From: Pochonia chlamydosporia 170
Lineage: Eukaryota; Ascomycota; Sordariomycetes; Hypocreales; Clavicipitaceae
Length of the DNA stretch: 64,000 bases
NCBI RefSeq assembly: GCF_001653235.2
Contig: NC_035791.1
Location: 1,860,001-1,924,000, forward strand
Reading direction: 5' to 3'
Part shown: positions 12,056-26,619 of the stretch, in pieces
Layout of the letters: each line of letters starts with the position of its first letter
Numbering within the stretch: position 1 is the stretch's first letter
Notes under the pieces: model-generated
Seen by the model: the letters and a program-made list of their open reading frames with translations, nothing else
Told to the model about the DNA's origin: nothing
Databases searched by the model: none
Translations under genes and position numbers: made by a program

Positions 12056-14687
12056 ATGGATTCTGAAGACGGAGACCACTTTATAAAGGTATGTTCGCCA
12101 ATATCAACCTGAGCTACCAGCGACTTGATTGTCGGGATGCGGAAGAAACTAAAACTAAAATCTTAATCAGCAACTGGCCGCCTTTGTGCGCAACCATGAA
12201 AAGGCCCTCGCCAATGCCTTGCAGTTCCAACGCCGAGAGATTCGACATCGATCGTCCCAAAGCACGAGTGCAGCCACGATCCCCCCCTCCCCGACCTTGC
12301 CAGAGCGACCATCTACATCTTCATCCACAACAAGTACTCTGGCAGCCGCCTTTTCATTGGGAGCCCTGAACTTCACCTCACACAGCGTCAAGTCTGCAAA
12401 GTTGGCGCTGACACCCCACCACCTATTCTTCCTCCTATCTCGCTTCGAAGAACTCGGGATCAATGTTGGACCCATGAAAGTGCGGTTGGAGAATCTCCAC
12501 GATAGTTCCTCCTCCACCAATTATGTCTCGTTCCTAGGAAATTCTCAGAGGGCTCGTAGCCGCAGTTCTGATGTAGGATCGATACACTCCGTCTCGAGCA
12601 TGCGAAGTGTCATGTCTGGCATGTCTGCGTTGTGGAACAGCTTTGGCATTGGCGCCAGCATATCCGCCGCACGAACCGAGCGTCAGAAAGCCGCCCTCCA
12701 GACCGATTTGAAATATCTTTACTCTGCCTTCACCAAGATTCCTTGCTTGAGACTGGCTCCCGACTGGCGAGCAAGGTTGATCAGTGGATATGAGGAATTC
12801 CCATTCGATTCCGCCGTCCCGATTTATGTGTTCAAGAACTTGCAAGCACTTGAGATCAATAGTATCGACTTCCGCCAATTTTTCGGTTGGGATCGCCTGG
12901 CAGATCAGCTACGGTCACTCAGTTTAAGACACGCTGGTATTGAGGACCCAGCGGACATTTTGATAGATATTGTGCTGGATGATATGGACAAGAGGCGTCG
13001 TCGTACGTCCAAGTCGCAATCCTCGCCAACCACAACCTGGGCTGGGACCAACAGTCCTCGGCGCAGTCCTACCATCCCTCCCGAACTCGTTCGAGCAGCT
13101 TCTGCTCCTGGGTCGCCTGAGCATAGAACTCTCCTTGCTGACCTTCGGCGCGGGTCCATGACACCTAACGAGCCAGTCCTAGAGGACAGCGAGAGCTCCG
13201 ACACCGCCAGGCCATCAATCTCCCGTGATGACGTTGAAGACGCACCCCGATCCCCCAACAAAATATCCCGACCACGAAGTATCTCGCCCTCCCGCCCTGC
13301 GAGCTCCAGAAATCACTCCTCCCATGTGAGGTCTTCTCAGCAACGTATCAGGCGTTCGGGTTCCGGCTCTTCCCACTCTAGCCTCTCTGAGTCTTGGCAT
13401 CACCATGCAAGAGGCAGCTCCGGTAACCTCTTAGCTATTGGGATCCTTCCTGCATCTAAATGGCGCTTCTTACGACACCTTAGTCTTGCTGACAATGCAA
13501 TGACCTCCATCCCACCTGCTAGTCTGGCTCCTCTCTCAAACACTCTTTACTCCCTAGACCTGTCATCCAACCTATTCAGTCAAATTCCCGATAGCTTAGC
13601 CTCTCTTACCGCTCTGCGAGCTCTGAATCTTTCCCACTGCATGATCGACTCGCTTCAGTCCCTGACGCGCAACCCACTCCCTGCCATTACAGCCCTGAAC
13701 CTTCGTGCAAATCGTTTGCAGTCACTAGCAGGAGTCGAGAAGCTCTACCCCCTGGAACGTCTTGACCTGCGTGACAATCGCCTTACCGATCCGTTAGAGC
13801 TTGCAAGACTGACAGGTATTCCCGACATTCGAGAAATCTGGTTGGATGGTAACCCGTTCACCAGAACTCACAAGGACTACCGGGTAACCATCTTCAACAT
13901 ATTTCGATCCGCGCCAGGCTATACAGAGGATCTCGTAATTGATGGCAGTGGACCGAGCTATTCTGAGAAGCGGCTATTGATTGAGCGGGCACCTATCCCC
14001 GAATCCGTTCCGGTAGTCAAGCCAACGATCCCTGACTCTCCAGCGGCTGTTGATGTTAGCAAACCTGCTATCATTTATAGCTTACCCAAGGAGCCATCCG
14101 TTCTTCGTAAAGAGCGTCCAGTGGCCAAGGCTGTAACCAGTGAAGTTAACACCAGTTCTTCTCGGCGCCGAAAAGTGTCCAAAAGACGTATTGTTGACCT
14201 TGCAACCGGCGATGGCGGATCGACAGTCACACCATCTGACCCTCCCAATGAGGAGTCCAGTGCAACATCATTGTCAGAGACGGGAAACTACCGTGTTTCC
14301 AGGCAACCTGAAAGAACTCTACTTCCGCCTGTCATCTTGACAGCCAATAGACCGACGGAGCCCGTTCCAGTCTCTGATGCTTCGGCCAACCGGGATAAGC
14401 CTTTACCAGCACCGCCGTCTGCTTACGACGTAAATGGTGCCACAGATGAGTCGAAAGATTCTCAAAATTGGGATGCAGGCGGCGAGATGTATCGGCGAAG
14501 GATCGAAGCTCTTCGTGATAGAGTTGGCAGTGGCTATCTCAGTGTCTTGAGCGAAGAGAGCTGGGATGGCGCTGGAAATACGTTCATGTCCTCTGGCGTT
14601 CCATCTGTCGCGACCTTACGGACAGGACATGTTTCTCATCATGTGCCTCAAGCCCAAGCAATTCACAGCGGTCGTACTTTGGGCTAA
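12056..14687 (+). CDS. Leucine-rich-repeat protein of STK11IP/nischarin type
   Basis: Two exons, join(12056..12088,12171..14687), 849 aa. The first exon encodes only MDSEDGDHFIK; the 82-nt intron has GTATGT..CAG ends and joins in phase 0 to QLAAFVRNHEKAL. An N-terminal region (to about 270) carries a conserved-looking block with LGINVGPMKVRLENL. A Ser/Arg/Pro-rich low-complexity linker spans about 275-430. Five to six leucine-rich repeats follow at about 435-575 (for example LYSLDLSSNLFSQIP and LERLDLRDNRLTDP). They are capped by EIWLDGNPFTRTHKDYR, an LRR C-cap seen in STK11IP/nischarin-like proteins. The C-terminal 260 residues are disordered. Function in fungi is unclear; a scaffold for signalling or membrane traffic is inference. 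Confidence 0.88.
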
Positions 14688-16809
14688 GGTTGGATGCACC
14701 AAAGCTTATTCCACTCTGATGTGTGGTTACTATTTGATACCCCCGATTGATACCCCCTTTTCACAATTTTATGTATTGCGACCGGAGTTGGGTTAACTCT
14801 GGCTTTCTCGATTGGCGAGCAAGGGTGCTATTGTAGCTGTTGCTTGACATGGCTGTTGCATAACCCCTTTGAAGCTTACCTATATGGTTTGCTACTGTTC
14901 AAGACTGATCTCATGATTTACGGAATGATTTTACGGAGCATAGCGATTGTGGCGTTTGGATTTCGGTTTTCTTTTTTTGGTTCTGAGGGCGGCTTATTTG
15001 ATTTTCCTCGACTCTTGTCTCACAAAGGCTAGATGCAACTCTTGCGACTCTTGCCGAGGGCTATGTGTCTTTTCCGCCTAATACCCTTGCGAGGTCTGCA
15101 CGAGTTGGAGCCTGTGTTTGCTGGTATGCAAGGACAGATAAAATAGGTTGCATGGGAATTGGCTGCATCCTTTTGCGTTTTGCTATTGACACATAGTATT
15201 GTTGGTTGTCTTTGTTTTCGGGTGGAATCGCCTGTATTCGTCATTTGGTCGTTGGCGGTCTTTTTTGGTTTTCGTTTTCTGTTCTACCTCTGCATGCTTG
15301 GTGCAAGGCCGAGTCACCTCGAGTACAATTGCCCAATTGCTTTATTGATTTTCAGATAGGCGGGAGGAAAAATTATTACGGTGGACTAATACAACGAACA
15401 TTGGCCGGCATCCAAACCACCTCCTAGTATGTGAAGCAGCACTTGGCTGTGTGTAATGATTCCAATTTTGCGTAGTCAACGGAGGTGCGATCATATGGTC
15501 ATGATTTCACAATCGCGAGCACCACCCGGTAAAGCCCGTAAGCCTGGCAGCTGAATCGACCCTTTGAGATGCAGAGATATTTGCACCTGCAAGCCACCTC
15601 AAGCCACACGATGAGTATCTACTAGCTTTGCGGAAGAGGCCGAGGATGGGTCTCGCATTGAGGCGGTTGATTTTATGGCCGCAGGATGTCATCGACTCAC
15701 GAATTCCAGTCAAGGACAGAGTACAACAAAGCAGGGTCAGCCCCACACCATGTCGGGGGTGTGTCGAGGTCAATAAATGGAGTCCGGTGTCATTGCGACG
15801 CCATACCGAATGTTAATATGGTTCATATCGGTGCATTGGAGTAATGGTATCACGGGAGTAATGGATACTGAATGACGAGCAATTGCAGTTGCAGCTGGGC
15901 GAGTGAATCATGAAGATCGTGACAATGCATGACAATTTGCGAGCTAAGAATAGAACCAGACTGCATTCTCACTCACACTGCAAGCCTATTTCCAAAATGT
16001 CACCAGCCAAATCCGCTGGCATGACAAGCGTCATCAGTGAATTACTCGGATGCAACGGAAACATTGATGAGAGGGTGCCACGAGTCTGGTGCGTCTAATC
16101 AAAAGCGACAAGACCAGAGACGACGGTGAGGTGGCATCTTGGCGTCAGAGATGGTGGGGAAGAATATTCAGATCAGGACCAACGCTGTCGATTGACACAC
16201 GCTCCCCAATCCTGCCATCAAAGGATCAATCCCATTGTCCTACGTGGAGGAGCTGTGCCACGTTATGACATGAGAAGGTCCTCAAGAGCCGCTTGCTCAG
16301 ATCTCGGAAGATGAGATGCAGGTGAGTTGGGTGGGGTCTCTACCAAAAGCAGTCAAGCGCCGTTCCTACCGCTGCTGACTAAGTATTCTCTGTGGGCCCA
16401 CGCACCATGGTGGTTTTATCAGTGGGTGGTCGAGTTGCTCGAGGTCAGGCTGGTCCGTGCGTCTGCGACTTCACGCGTTGTCTGTTTTCGCCCTCGATCA
16501 TCGGAGGAGAGCCACGAAAGTCACAACGAACTCCGGATGCCTTTGTGATTTCCATCCTCTGCGCTGCGACGAGGTCTCCCTTTGGGTCACTTGCTCTGCC
16601 GTATGCGACCTTGCGCCTGCCGCGTGTCCACGGGGACTTTGAAATGAACTCCTACCCCGCCCCTGCCCCTTGACCAGGTCGCGCGCAATACAACCCCTGG
16701 ATCTGCTCTGAAGCCCGGAAATCTACATACGAACGACAGGAATCCCATTTACGGTCATCGACAGACTACGCCGACTCGCGCCAAGGAGTCTTGAAGCGCG
16801 TTTCCAGAC
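14688..16809. other. Intergenic, 3' UTR of the LRR gene and promoter of the NTO1-like gene
   Basis: T-rich sequence with several T runs after the LRR gene stop fits a 3' UTR and terminator region. The last 400 bp before the ATG at 16810 are pyrimidine-rich, as expected of a 5' UTR. No credible gene was found. Confidence 0.55.
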
Positions 16810-19800
16810 ATGGCTCCGGCCTCACCATCTCCGAGACGAACACCCTCTGGACGGCCTCGAGGCCGCCCTCCAGGAACTACAAATGCAGCGCGCGCAGCCA
16901 GACAAGCCATGGCTGCTACAATTGCAACAGAGCCACCACCAAAACGACGTCGTTACGTGCCCGGAGGCCCTGGTGGAGGCGGCAGATTTGTAGAAGCAGA
17001 CGAGTTGGCAGCATCTGCGACTGCTTCTGCGCCTAGACCAAGGACGACTGTCATACGAAGCGTCATCAACGGCAAGTCACCCTCCGTGATGCCCAGACGA
17101 GAGAGGAGCATGCGGTCTCGCGCCTCTGCGAGCGAAGAGCTCGAGGAAATGCGCTGGGGATCGGCGGCTGCTGTGGCAGCATCGGTTAAGCAGGCCGAAG
17201 ACTATAAACCACGAGAAGAACGAAGCTGGGAGGAATTTCACCCAAGTCTTGATATCGAGAAGACTTTTATGCTTTTTTCCGCAGATGAGGTTGACGGGGT
17301 TATGCGAGATACGCCCAGTACACCAGCCCTGCAAACGCCAGGAACGCCCTTGGCAAATGGTTCCATGACTCCTTCGAGGCACATCAATACAGCCTCTACT
17401 GGTACTACACCGAATCCGCAAGGCAAGGCGGATGCAAATGCATCCGATACGCAAGCTGGGACTCCATCGAGGCGGTCACGTCGACCAACCCGCGAAGTAG
17501 TCAGCTTTTACACCACCCGACCCTCAGAAATCGCACCGACGCCGCGCACACCCAAGATATTACCCATACAAAACCAGACACCAAAAGAAAGGCTAGATTT
17601 GAAGCTGCCATCTTACCGCAAGACAAATCGAATCGAATTATTTGAGAGCAAGACCTTTGGCCAGGCGAGATATGTAGACAAGGCGATGAGTAATGTTGGC
17701 TACCAAGAGAGCGACGAGTTTATTCGCCCCGACTCAACGTTAATCAAGGCCATCGACACCAACGCGGAAGAGGATCTTGATCTCACACCCGTGAATAGCA
17801 ATGAGGATCATCCTCATCATACCAAGCTGGGCAAAGTTGAATACGACATGGATGAACAAGACGACATGTGGTTAGAACACGTGAATGCCATGCGGAAACA
17901 GAATGAGCTGGAGACGATCACGAGAGAGGTCTTTGAGATTACGATAACCAAAATCGAGAAGGAGTGGCACGCGTTGGAAAAGAGGATACCGAAACCAAAT
18001 CCCAAGCCGCCACAAACGCATCGTCCTAGGTCAAGCTCTGCGGCTGCGGTGAACGGGGAAACGCAAGCTGGGGAAGAGCCAGATAGCAAGTGTGCCATCT
18101 GCGATGACGGGGACTGCGAAAACACAAACGCCATTGTGTTCTGCGACGGGTGCAACTTGGCTGTTCACCAAGAATGCTATGGTGTGCCATTTATTCCTGA
18201 GGGCCAATGGCTTTGCCGCAAGTGTCAACTCTGCGGCAGAGGTATTCCCGTAAGTATTCAATCTCAGACATTTTTGGAGAGGGCTCTTCTGGCTAACGAT
18301 TGTAGACATGCATCTTTTGCCCCAATACGGATGGCGCTTTCAAGCAAACCAATTCCTCAAAATGGGCGCATTTGCTCTGCGCCATGTGGATTCCGGAGGT
18401 TTCCCTTGGCAATCACACCTTTATGGAGCCGGTAATGGACGTTGAAAAGGTTCCCAAAACTCGATGGAAGCTGTCTTGCTACATCTGTAGGCAAAAGATG
18501 GGCGCGTGCATTCAATGCTCAAACAAGAACTGCTATCAAGCATTCCATGTTACGTGCGCAAGGAGAGCGCGCCTATACCTGAAGATGAAAACTAGTCATG
18601 GTGCTCTCGCAGTTTTGGACGGAAACATGGTCCTCAAGGCTTTCTGCGACAAACACTGCCCCCTCGAGTATAGCAATGACAACAACGTTCACCAAGCGAC
18701 TCGCTCAGCTAAAAAGTTCTACAAGAGAAACATGAAGGGCCGTCTCTGGGCTGATAATTTGGCTATTGCCAATGTCATCGCCGCACAGCAACGTACCCTC
18801 CTGGCCGAATCGCCCGCGAACGCGCAAGGGGATAAGGAAAAGGCCGCTGCTGACAAGAAGAAGATGGAGCAACCGCCGAAGAATATGTGGAAGCTGCCAT
18901 CCGGCGCCCCTATCATCCCGCAAGCGGTGTTTGACATTGTCGAAGCATCTATCCAACGGTTTCCTTTCCGCAAGCGCAAGGACTTTTTGAGCGAGGCATG
19001 TCGATACTGGACATTGAAGCGTGAGGCTCGACGGGGTGCGGGATTGCTCAAACGCCTTCAGCTACAAATGGAGACCTTTTCGTCCATGGAGCTGACTAGG
19101 CGAGACTTCTCCACGATGGGTTCAAATGGCAAGGCACGACTAGCACGGCGAATAGAGTTTGCAGAGGATATCCTCAAGGACCTTGAGCAGCTGAAGGATC
19201 TCTCGGAGAAGATTGTGCAGCGAGAACAGATGAAGGTAGATGCGGCAGAGATGGAGGACGAGTTCGTGAGTGAGTGCTACTTTCCCGTTGCTAAACATTT
19301 GCCTCCCGCAATTGAGAAGGCCATATCGTAAGTTCTGCACCTTCGAACCATCTGAAGACACTTTTCGCTAACAAAAACACGCAGGTTGGACAAAGACTTG
19401 TTCACGAGTGGCTTGGAGAAAATTAAGTCCCGCGTAGATGAACGATTCTACGTAACAGCTCTGGCATTTATGCAAGATCTGGGTGACGTTATCAGCACGG
19501 GTATCGTGAATGCCCCTTCAGTGTCAAGCAGCAGCAGCGAGTCACGTTTCGAAGCCACAGAAGTTTCTCCAGCAAAGACAAACTTCTCGGACATACGGGA
19601 GCGGCGGAAACTAGGCAAACGCATCCTGAAAGCAGTACAACCTCTATTAGAAAGCGCCATTCGAGTGGAATCTGAAATCTCAAACAAATCCTTTGAAACA
19701 ATGCAGAAGGAGCTGGAGGGCATAATCGACGCCAGTGTGGACACTTCACGAGTAGTCATCACATCTGCCACAACAAAGCAAGAAGAAGGGGAAGATACCA

Positions 19801-20426
19801 TCATGGTGGACGCCCCTGATTCATCTGAAATCACTGTTAAAAGCCTCGACAACGACGACGCCGATGTCGACGCCCAAGGTGACCCAATGGACACGGCAGA
19901 GGACGCTGATGAGCAAGATGGTGGAAACATAGAGGTGAACACATCTGGACTCGGCATCACCGTCAAATCTGAGGAGTCTACTACCGTCTCCCCACGCAAG
20001 AGTAAACGCACCAAGGGCCAGAGCATGCAAACCTCACAAACTCCACCCGAATCAGAAGCCTACGTCAACCTAGCGCCTCCCGCTGCCGCAACAACGAGCG
20101 TGCCGGGACCTCCAACACCGCCTCATTCCAACGGTAGTTTTGGCAAAGAACCCGTAGACCCGTTGACGGACGGCGGCGTCCTGTGGTACTTGCAGACCAT
20201 GCAGCCCCGGGGAACATCCATCCTCGGCGAGCACTGGGCTGCAGGGAGGGATGCAGTGCGCATGCTTAGCGAGGAACTGACTGATCTTGATGACGAGGAG
20301 CTTAAGGGGCTCCGAGCAGAAGTTGATGAGTCGGTTGCGGCGGGATTGGTGAATGGCGACGCTGGCGATGGCGGCAAGGCCAAGACGAAGAATCGGAAGA
20401 GGAGAGTTTCGGGGCGGAGGAGATGA
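16810..20426 (+). CDS. NTO1: Nto1/BRPF-like PHD-finger subunit of the NuA3 histone acetyltransferase
   Basis: Three exons, join(16810..18249,18306..19327,19385..20426), 1167 aa. Introns of 56 and 57 nt (GTAAGT..TAG and GTAAGT..CAG) both keep the frame. The N-terminus has an AT-hook-like GRPRGRPPG. An EPL1-like block (about 260-300, KLPSYRKTNRIELFESK) precedes a PHD finger at about 428-473 (CAICDDGDCENTNAIVFCDGCN). Intron 1 sits between this finger and an extended PHD of the ZnF-PHD type (about 481-590, CIFCPNTDGAFKQ, CYICRQKMGACIQC, HVTCARRA, CDKHCP). This order is diagnostic for the BRPF/Jade/Nto1 family, which reads histone H3 tails. The downstream block (PFRKRKDFLSEACRYWTLKREARRG) is family-conserved. 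The C-terminal 300 residues are acidic and disordered; I do not see a convincing complete bromodomain. Confidence 0.92.
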
Positions 20427-23400
20427 GGTGTATTATTACGTGATGGCTTGTAGTATTTTCTCTGAAGGCGGGATGGCGTGGGGACTTGTTATCTTTTTTC
20501 TTATTTTTTTTTTTTTTTTTATTTGCCGGCGCTAGGATGGTATCATTGTATGTGTAAGTAAGTGTTTGTTTAATGGGCGTTTGTGGGTTCGTCCCCGTAT
20601 GTACAGATGTTATGTAGAGATGGGAATTAGGACATATCATGATGTGGATTGGAAAGTGTGTCTTGCCATGTCAATTCGTGGTTTGTGCTGCCAGATATGG
20701 ATGTTGCTGATGGATTCTTGCTGGTGGTCTATGTTGCAATGACTATACTTTGACATGATTCCGCGTCTAGTGTACTCTACTGTACCGTTGGCAGTACCTA
20801 TATTAGACTTTCTGTGCACTTATACTACTAAGACCAATGTATGTTGCTCCTTGCCACACACAAGTCGTGGCAGTGATGCGGTGTCCTCGTACAAGGATCC
20901 ATGGGTAATCGATCATGAACTCATGTACAGAGAAGGTATCAGCTTTATCTTGCCTCACAGGGTCCTAGAAGCTACATCTCAATGCGATAGTAAAGCTCTT
21001 ACTAGTACGGTATCGACTGTAACAATGGAGATGCGGATTACTATGTTATCATATGTGCTTATGAGAAACAGGCTGTATCTAGGATGTGTTTGAACTACTG
21101 CTGTTTCACGAGTTGGATGACTATTCTGCGAGTTGGGCCAGTTGCCGGATGGTGACTTGGATATGAAGACCAAGACGGTATAGTGAGAATGACATGGTCC
21201 ATGCTACGACTTGTACGTTGTGCGGAAATGTATGCTTGTACATTGGCTCTAACAAGATGTATGCTTTAATGTTGGTTGTGTTTGGGAGGACTGTCTGATG
21301 CTTAATGGATACGTTATCAAATTGTTCGAGCTGCAAGAGCGCACAGCTGGTGACAGCACATTACAATCCGGGATTTAAATAGTTTGACCTGCCTACCCAG
21401 GTAGTTCCATGCATGTGTAGAGGCAATATCAAGACATGAATGCCTCCATGTACCTTTAAGACGGTCGTTTAGCTGCAGTTACCTTAAATAGCAAGTCGCC
21501 GGCACCGTCACAATCACAGTGTACAAGTCCCTCCCTCATAGTAGGGCTATTTTCGTCTGGTCAGATAAGCCAAAAGAAACGTCGCGTGTCTGAAGTCCAG
21601 CCAAAAACCGGTTCGTGCCTGAACATTGGCGCCGGTCTGACCAGTAATCTACGTCTATGAGCTGCCGGGTCTGATGTCAGGGGCGGTGTCATGTAAGGGA
21701 GGGTTGCGGAATTGGTTTCGCCGGTCTAGGACCAGACGAATAATGTTGTCCGCATTATTTGCAGTGTTGGATCCTCGACTTGGCTGGTTTATGCAGAGTT
21801 CTTAATGGGAACGGTTTCCCCGGGCGCCTATTCGAGATGCCTCTATGGCCGACGTGCATGCAAACGCATGCGACACGACCTGACTTGTTCAATGTCTGAT
21901 TTCGGGTCTGCTCACATTTTGCAGGTTCAAAAGGAGGACAAAGGTGTTCCGTTCCGGGATTAAGCCACAAAGCCACCAGTGCCTGCACACCCAAACAAGT
22001 TCGTATATGCTCCTTATTCAGCATGCTACCATCCACTACGGGATGAATAGTCGTTGTAGAGTTTTTCTTCGCAGCGCCATCATTTGTCAGTACGATAATG
22101 GGCACGGGAGGATAGCTTGGATGGGTTGCTGGCGTAAGCGAAAAGTGGGAAATAAATGGACTTGTGGTCTATAAGGTTGGCGTGGTGCTGAGTTGCCCTT
22201 AAGAAGTCAACGGGTAGGAAGCCATTCCATCGGGCAAATCGTTTGAGAAAGGAGATGGGGGTGTATTCTTGACATGGTTGGATAAGGTGGGCGTTAGATG
22301 AAGATGTTGCCATGAATAGGTGGAAGGGTAATAGGTTCACAGAAGATGTCATCAATTGATAGGGACACAAGACCAGAGGCGGTTGCTCCACGGATCTTCA
22401 GGGTCTCAAGTAGTATGTGCTGTAGTTCAGAGGTTGTGGACACGTAAAGAAAGTGGTGTCATGGTTTGCTATGACATGTCTGTCTCCTGGCAGCTTGGAC
22501 GGAGATGCGGATGGACGGCCCAGCCAGACGATCGAGGGGATTGCGTGTCGTCTCGATTCTGGATCGATTGATGCTTTCAGGTTTTAAGGGGTGTGCCATG
22601 GCATGTCCCTGGGAGGCAAAAGTGCCTGGACGGTTTAGCGCGGGTGGCATTGCTGCAAGTCTCGACGTGATTCGTTTGTCGTGATGGAGACGGAAGCTTT
22701 GGCGAGGCGGATCTGGGTTGGGATCTGGAAGCAGGTCAAGACTTGTGTCCATCGGGACTGGACCTGTGGCGTGAGGGAAACGACGAAGAGCTGATTGAGT
22801 TGAGGTGCCCAATTGAGGGGACCAACTGAAGTGATTGACTGCTTGAGAGTGATGAGGGGCAGCAGCAAGAGCGAGAGGGACAAAAAGTGGCAAAGTGATG
22901 CGCCCACAGCTAGCCTTGGATACCGGCAAGTATGGTGTACCCCGTATGCACCGAATATCACATCACGCAAGGCCATGACGTGCGGTATCTGGTACATGTC
23001 TTGGATTCGGATGTCCAAGAACCACTTGGCAACCTGGAACTTTGAATTCTGTTCGGCCAGCTCTTTCGTCAACCACATGGGGAAAATGAAAATCGTGTGC
23101 AAGGCCAGCAGCATAATTAGACGCCCGGAGACCCGCCGTACACTCGTCATCTGTGCTTTTGCATTCCACGACAGCTAACGTGATGTCCAGTATGCCCAGT
23201 CGACAGAGGGCAGAGCCACTGATATCGATTGTTTGATGTCTGGTGAGGCTTTGGAGGTTACACCGTCAATACCTAGGTAGGCAGCCGCCGAGGGCCAGTG
23301 CCCCGCAGAAGCCACAAGGCCAGGACAGGCTCGAATGATGATGACTGTTGAGGACCGAGTGGGTTCGGGGATTCCCACCTCGAAGTATGATTTCCAAGGA

Positions 23401-25405
23401 ACTCCGGAGGCCAATGTGGAGCGACAAGCAGAAGTTTGCTGCTGCAATGTGAGGGAGCAGTCACCGCAGCCGGTAAGGAAGAGCATGGACGAAAATGATA
23501 ATGATGGGTGCGGCCAAGAGGCAAGAGCAAGTTTAATGAATGATATACGGAGCACACAGAGTATACGGAGTAGCAATCATGCGCTTTACAAGTTGCCAGC
23601 ATTGTTTGGTCAGCATCAGCACGAGATGCAAGCTGCATGGAAGAGATGCTGGAGCTGGAGTCAAAGCTGTAGTTGGAGGTGCAGCGGGAGCTGGCAAGAC
23701 TCGGCAACATTGAAGCTTGAACAATTCATTGATGCTCAGCCCGGCTGAAAGGCGCCGGCATTGGACAGTGCCTCCAGATGTCACGCCTCGTTGGTGTGGT
23801 CGCTGGCCAGTAGGAAGCAGCAGCGTAGCCCCAGTGCCACTCAGTGCACCCCCAGCGCTCAAGCTCCCCCAGTCCAGGGCTGTCCGCATTGGACTGCAGC
23901 GCCGTGACTGCCTGTGCGTGGCCTGTCGCAAGTATTGACCAGACATCCGGACATTTGATTGCATGCACCATGGGCCAAAACCAAACACAGACACAGACCA
24001 AAGAGCCAACCAGCCAACCACATCCTGCTTCAGCCGGCCAGCCGCCTCCTGGTGCATAACTCGGCCTTGTCCGTCGCTTCCCACTCCGAGGCGACATGGA
24101 AAGGCGAGACGAATTCCTCTCCAAACAAAACGACGACCACGTAAAAGTAAATGAGAGACGAACAATCTCAAGGTAGCACTGAATTTACCGCGATTAATCA
24201 AGCCGGCGGCTTGACAGACCAGCAACGACCGAGGTCGACGTCCCTTGACCCTGCTTTTTGAGCCAGGCCAGACCAGACCAGACTCACTCCACTTGAAGGC
24301 TTGAATGAAGCTAGTTTGAGCCCCAGGTCCGGCTGGCCCAGTCTGAGTCTGAGTCTGATCTGCTGCTGCTGTGTCCAGGTCAGTCGCTGCTCAAGTGCCT
24401 GCTCCCGTCTGGTCCATGTCTGTCTAGGCCAGTCAGTCTGCAGCACCCGTCCAGTCCAGTCTGGTTGCTGCTCCCCCTCCCCTCCTCCGCCGCCGCCTCC
24501 TCTTCCTCAACGTAAAAAAAAAACATCCAACGGGTCCTGGCGTCTTCCCCCTTCCACCTGCGCCAGAAAGCGATTTTTTCTCCCACGACGAACAGCCCAA
24601 ACGGCGATATTTGACGACGACGACCCTTCCCTTGACGGAAGACACGCGACCTGGCTACTATTTAGCCCATTCAGACGACGAATACGCCTTTTTTGGCCCC
24701 TGTTTCTCCCAAAACGACGACCGCTTCCGGGTTTCTCCTGAGGCTATCTTACCAGCGACCCGCCCTCCGAGGCAACAACGACGACGATACAGACCTTTGC
24801 GACCGTGTCTGTTTACGACTATCGAGATTGATCTCGTCGACCTTGAGCCATTAGTTGCAGTCAATTTCTTCAGCTGAGCTACATCCATTCCGCTCGTTCC
24901 GCCGCCTACCAGGCTCTTTCACCTCGAGCTGTGATCACTTCACGGTAAGCCGTCTTCTGGTGTTTTTTTTTATGTATTCTCCCTTGTTGGGCCACTTTGG
25001 TCCCCTCCCACCATCAGCCTGTCGACTACGCCATCGAGGGTGCTTACCCTCCGCCACGTTCAACACGCCCTTCCTCCTCATCACGTAACCGACAATTTTT
25101 GCATCGGAAATGCTATTCCAAACAATTTTTCTGCGCGAACGTTTTGTCAGCATTGAGCTGCAACCCTTTGCCGCCTGTCGCTGGACACGCGCCGCCGCTC
25201 TTCGATTGACCAGTTCTGACTCTTGATGCCGTCCAGACACTGAAGTGCATCGTACCAGCACTCCACCAGCTTACATCGCGCAAATCCCCCGCAGCAGTCA
25301 CGTCCCGCGCATCGGACTGCATCCCGTAGACTCGTTTTTTACGCGCCAACGCCGCCCACCCCTCCGGTACCTGCGGGCAAGCCCTCGCCAAGGGATCCCT
25401 CTACC
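20427..25405. other. Intergenic region of about 5 kb upstream of the PP1 gene
   Basis: A T17 run at 20504-20520 lies in the 3' flank of the NTO1-like gene. The middle part has no open frame with protein character; frames on both strands at 22.4-23.2 kb are mutual shadows. It carries TACGGAGCA and TACGGAGTA 19 nt apart (23545, 23564) and a TACCTAGGTA (23270). From about 24.2 kb the + strand becomes C/T-rich with CTG-like and CCGCCG tracts and GT..AG candidates (for example GTAAGC near 24942), consistent with a long, possibly spliced 5' UTR of the PP1 gene. Confidence 0.5.
20504..20520. repeat. Poly(T) run, 17 nt
   Basis: T run in the 3' flank of the NTO1-like gene. Confidence 0.85.

Positions 25406-26619
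<1,214 letters not shown>

Noticed and set aside
22459..23178. Overlapping frames on both strands of 120-170 codons
   Set aside because: No domain, no splice logic, and the strands are mutual shadows; composition looks random.
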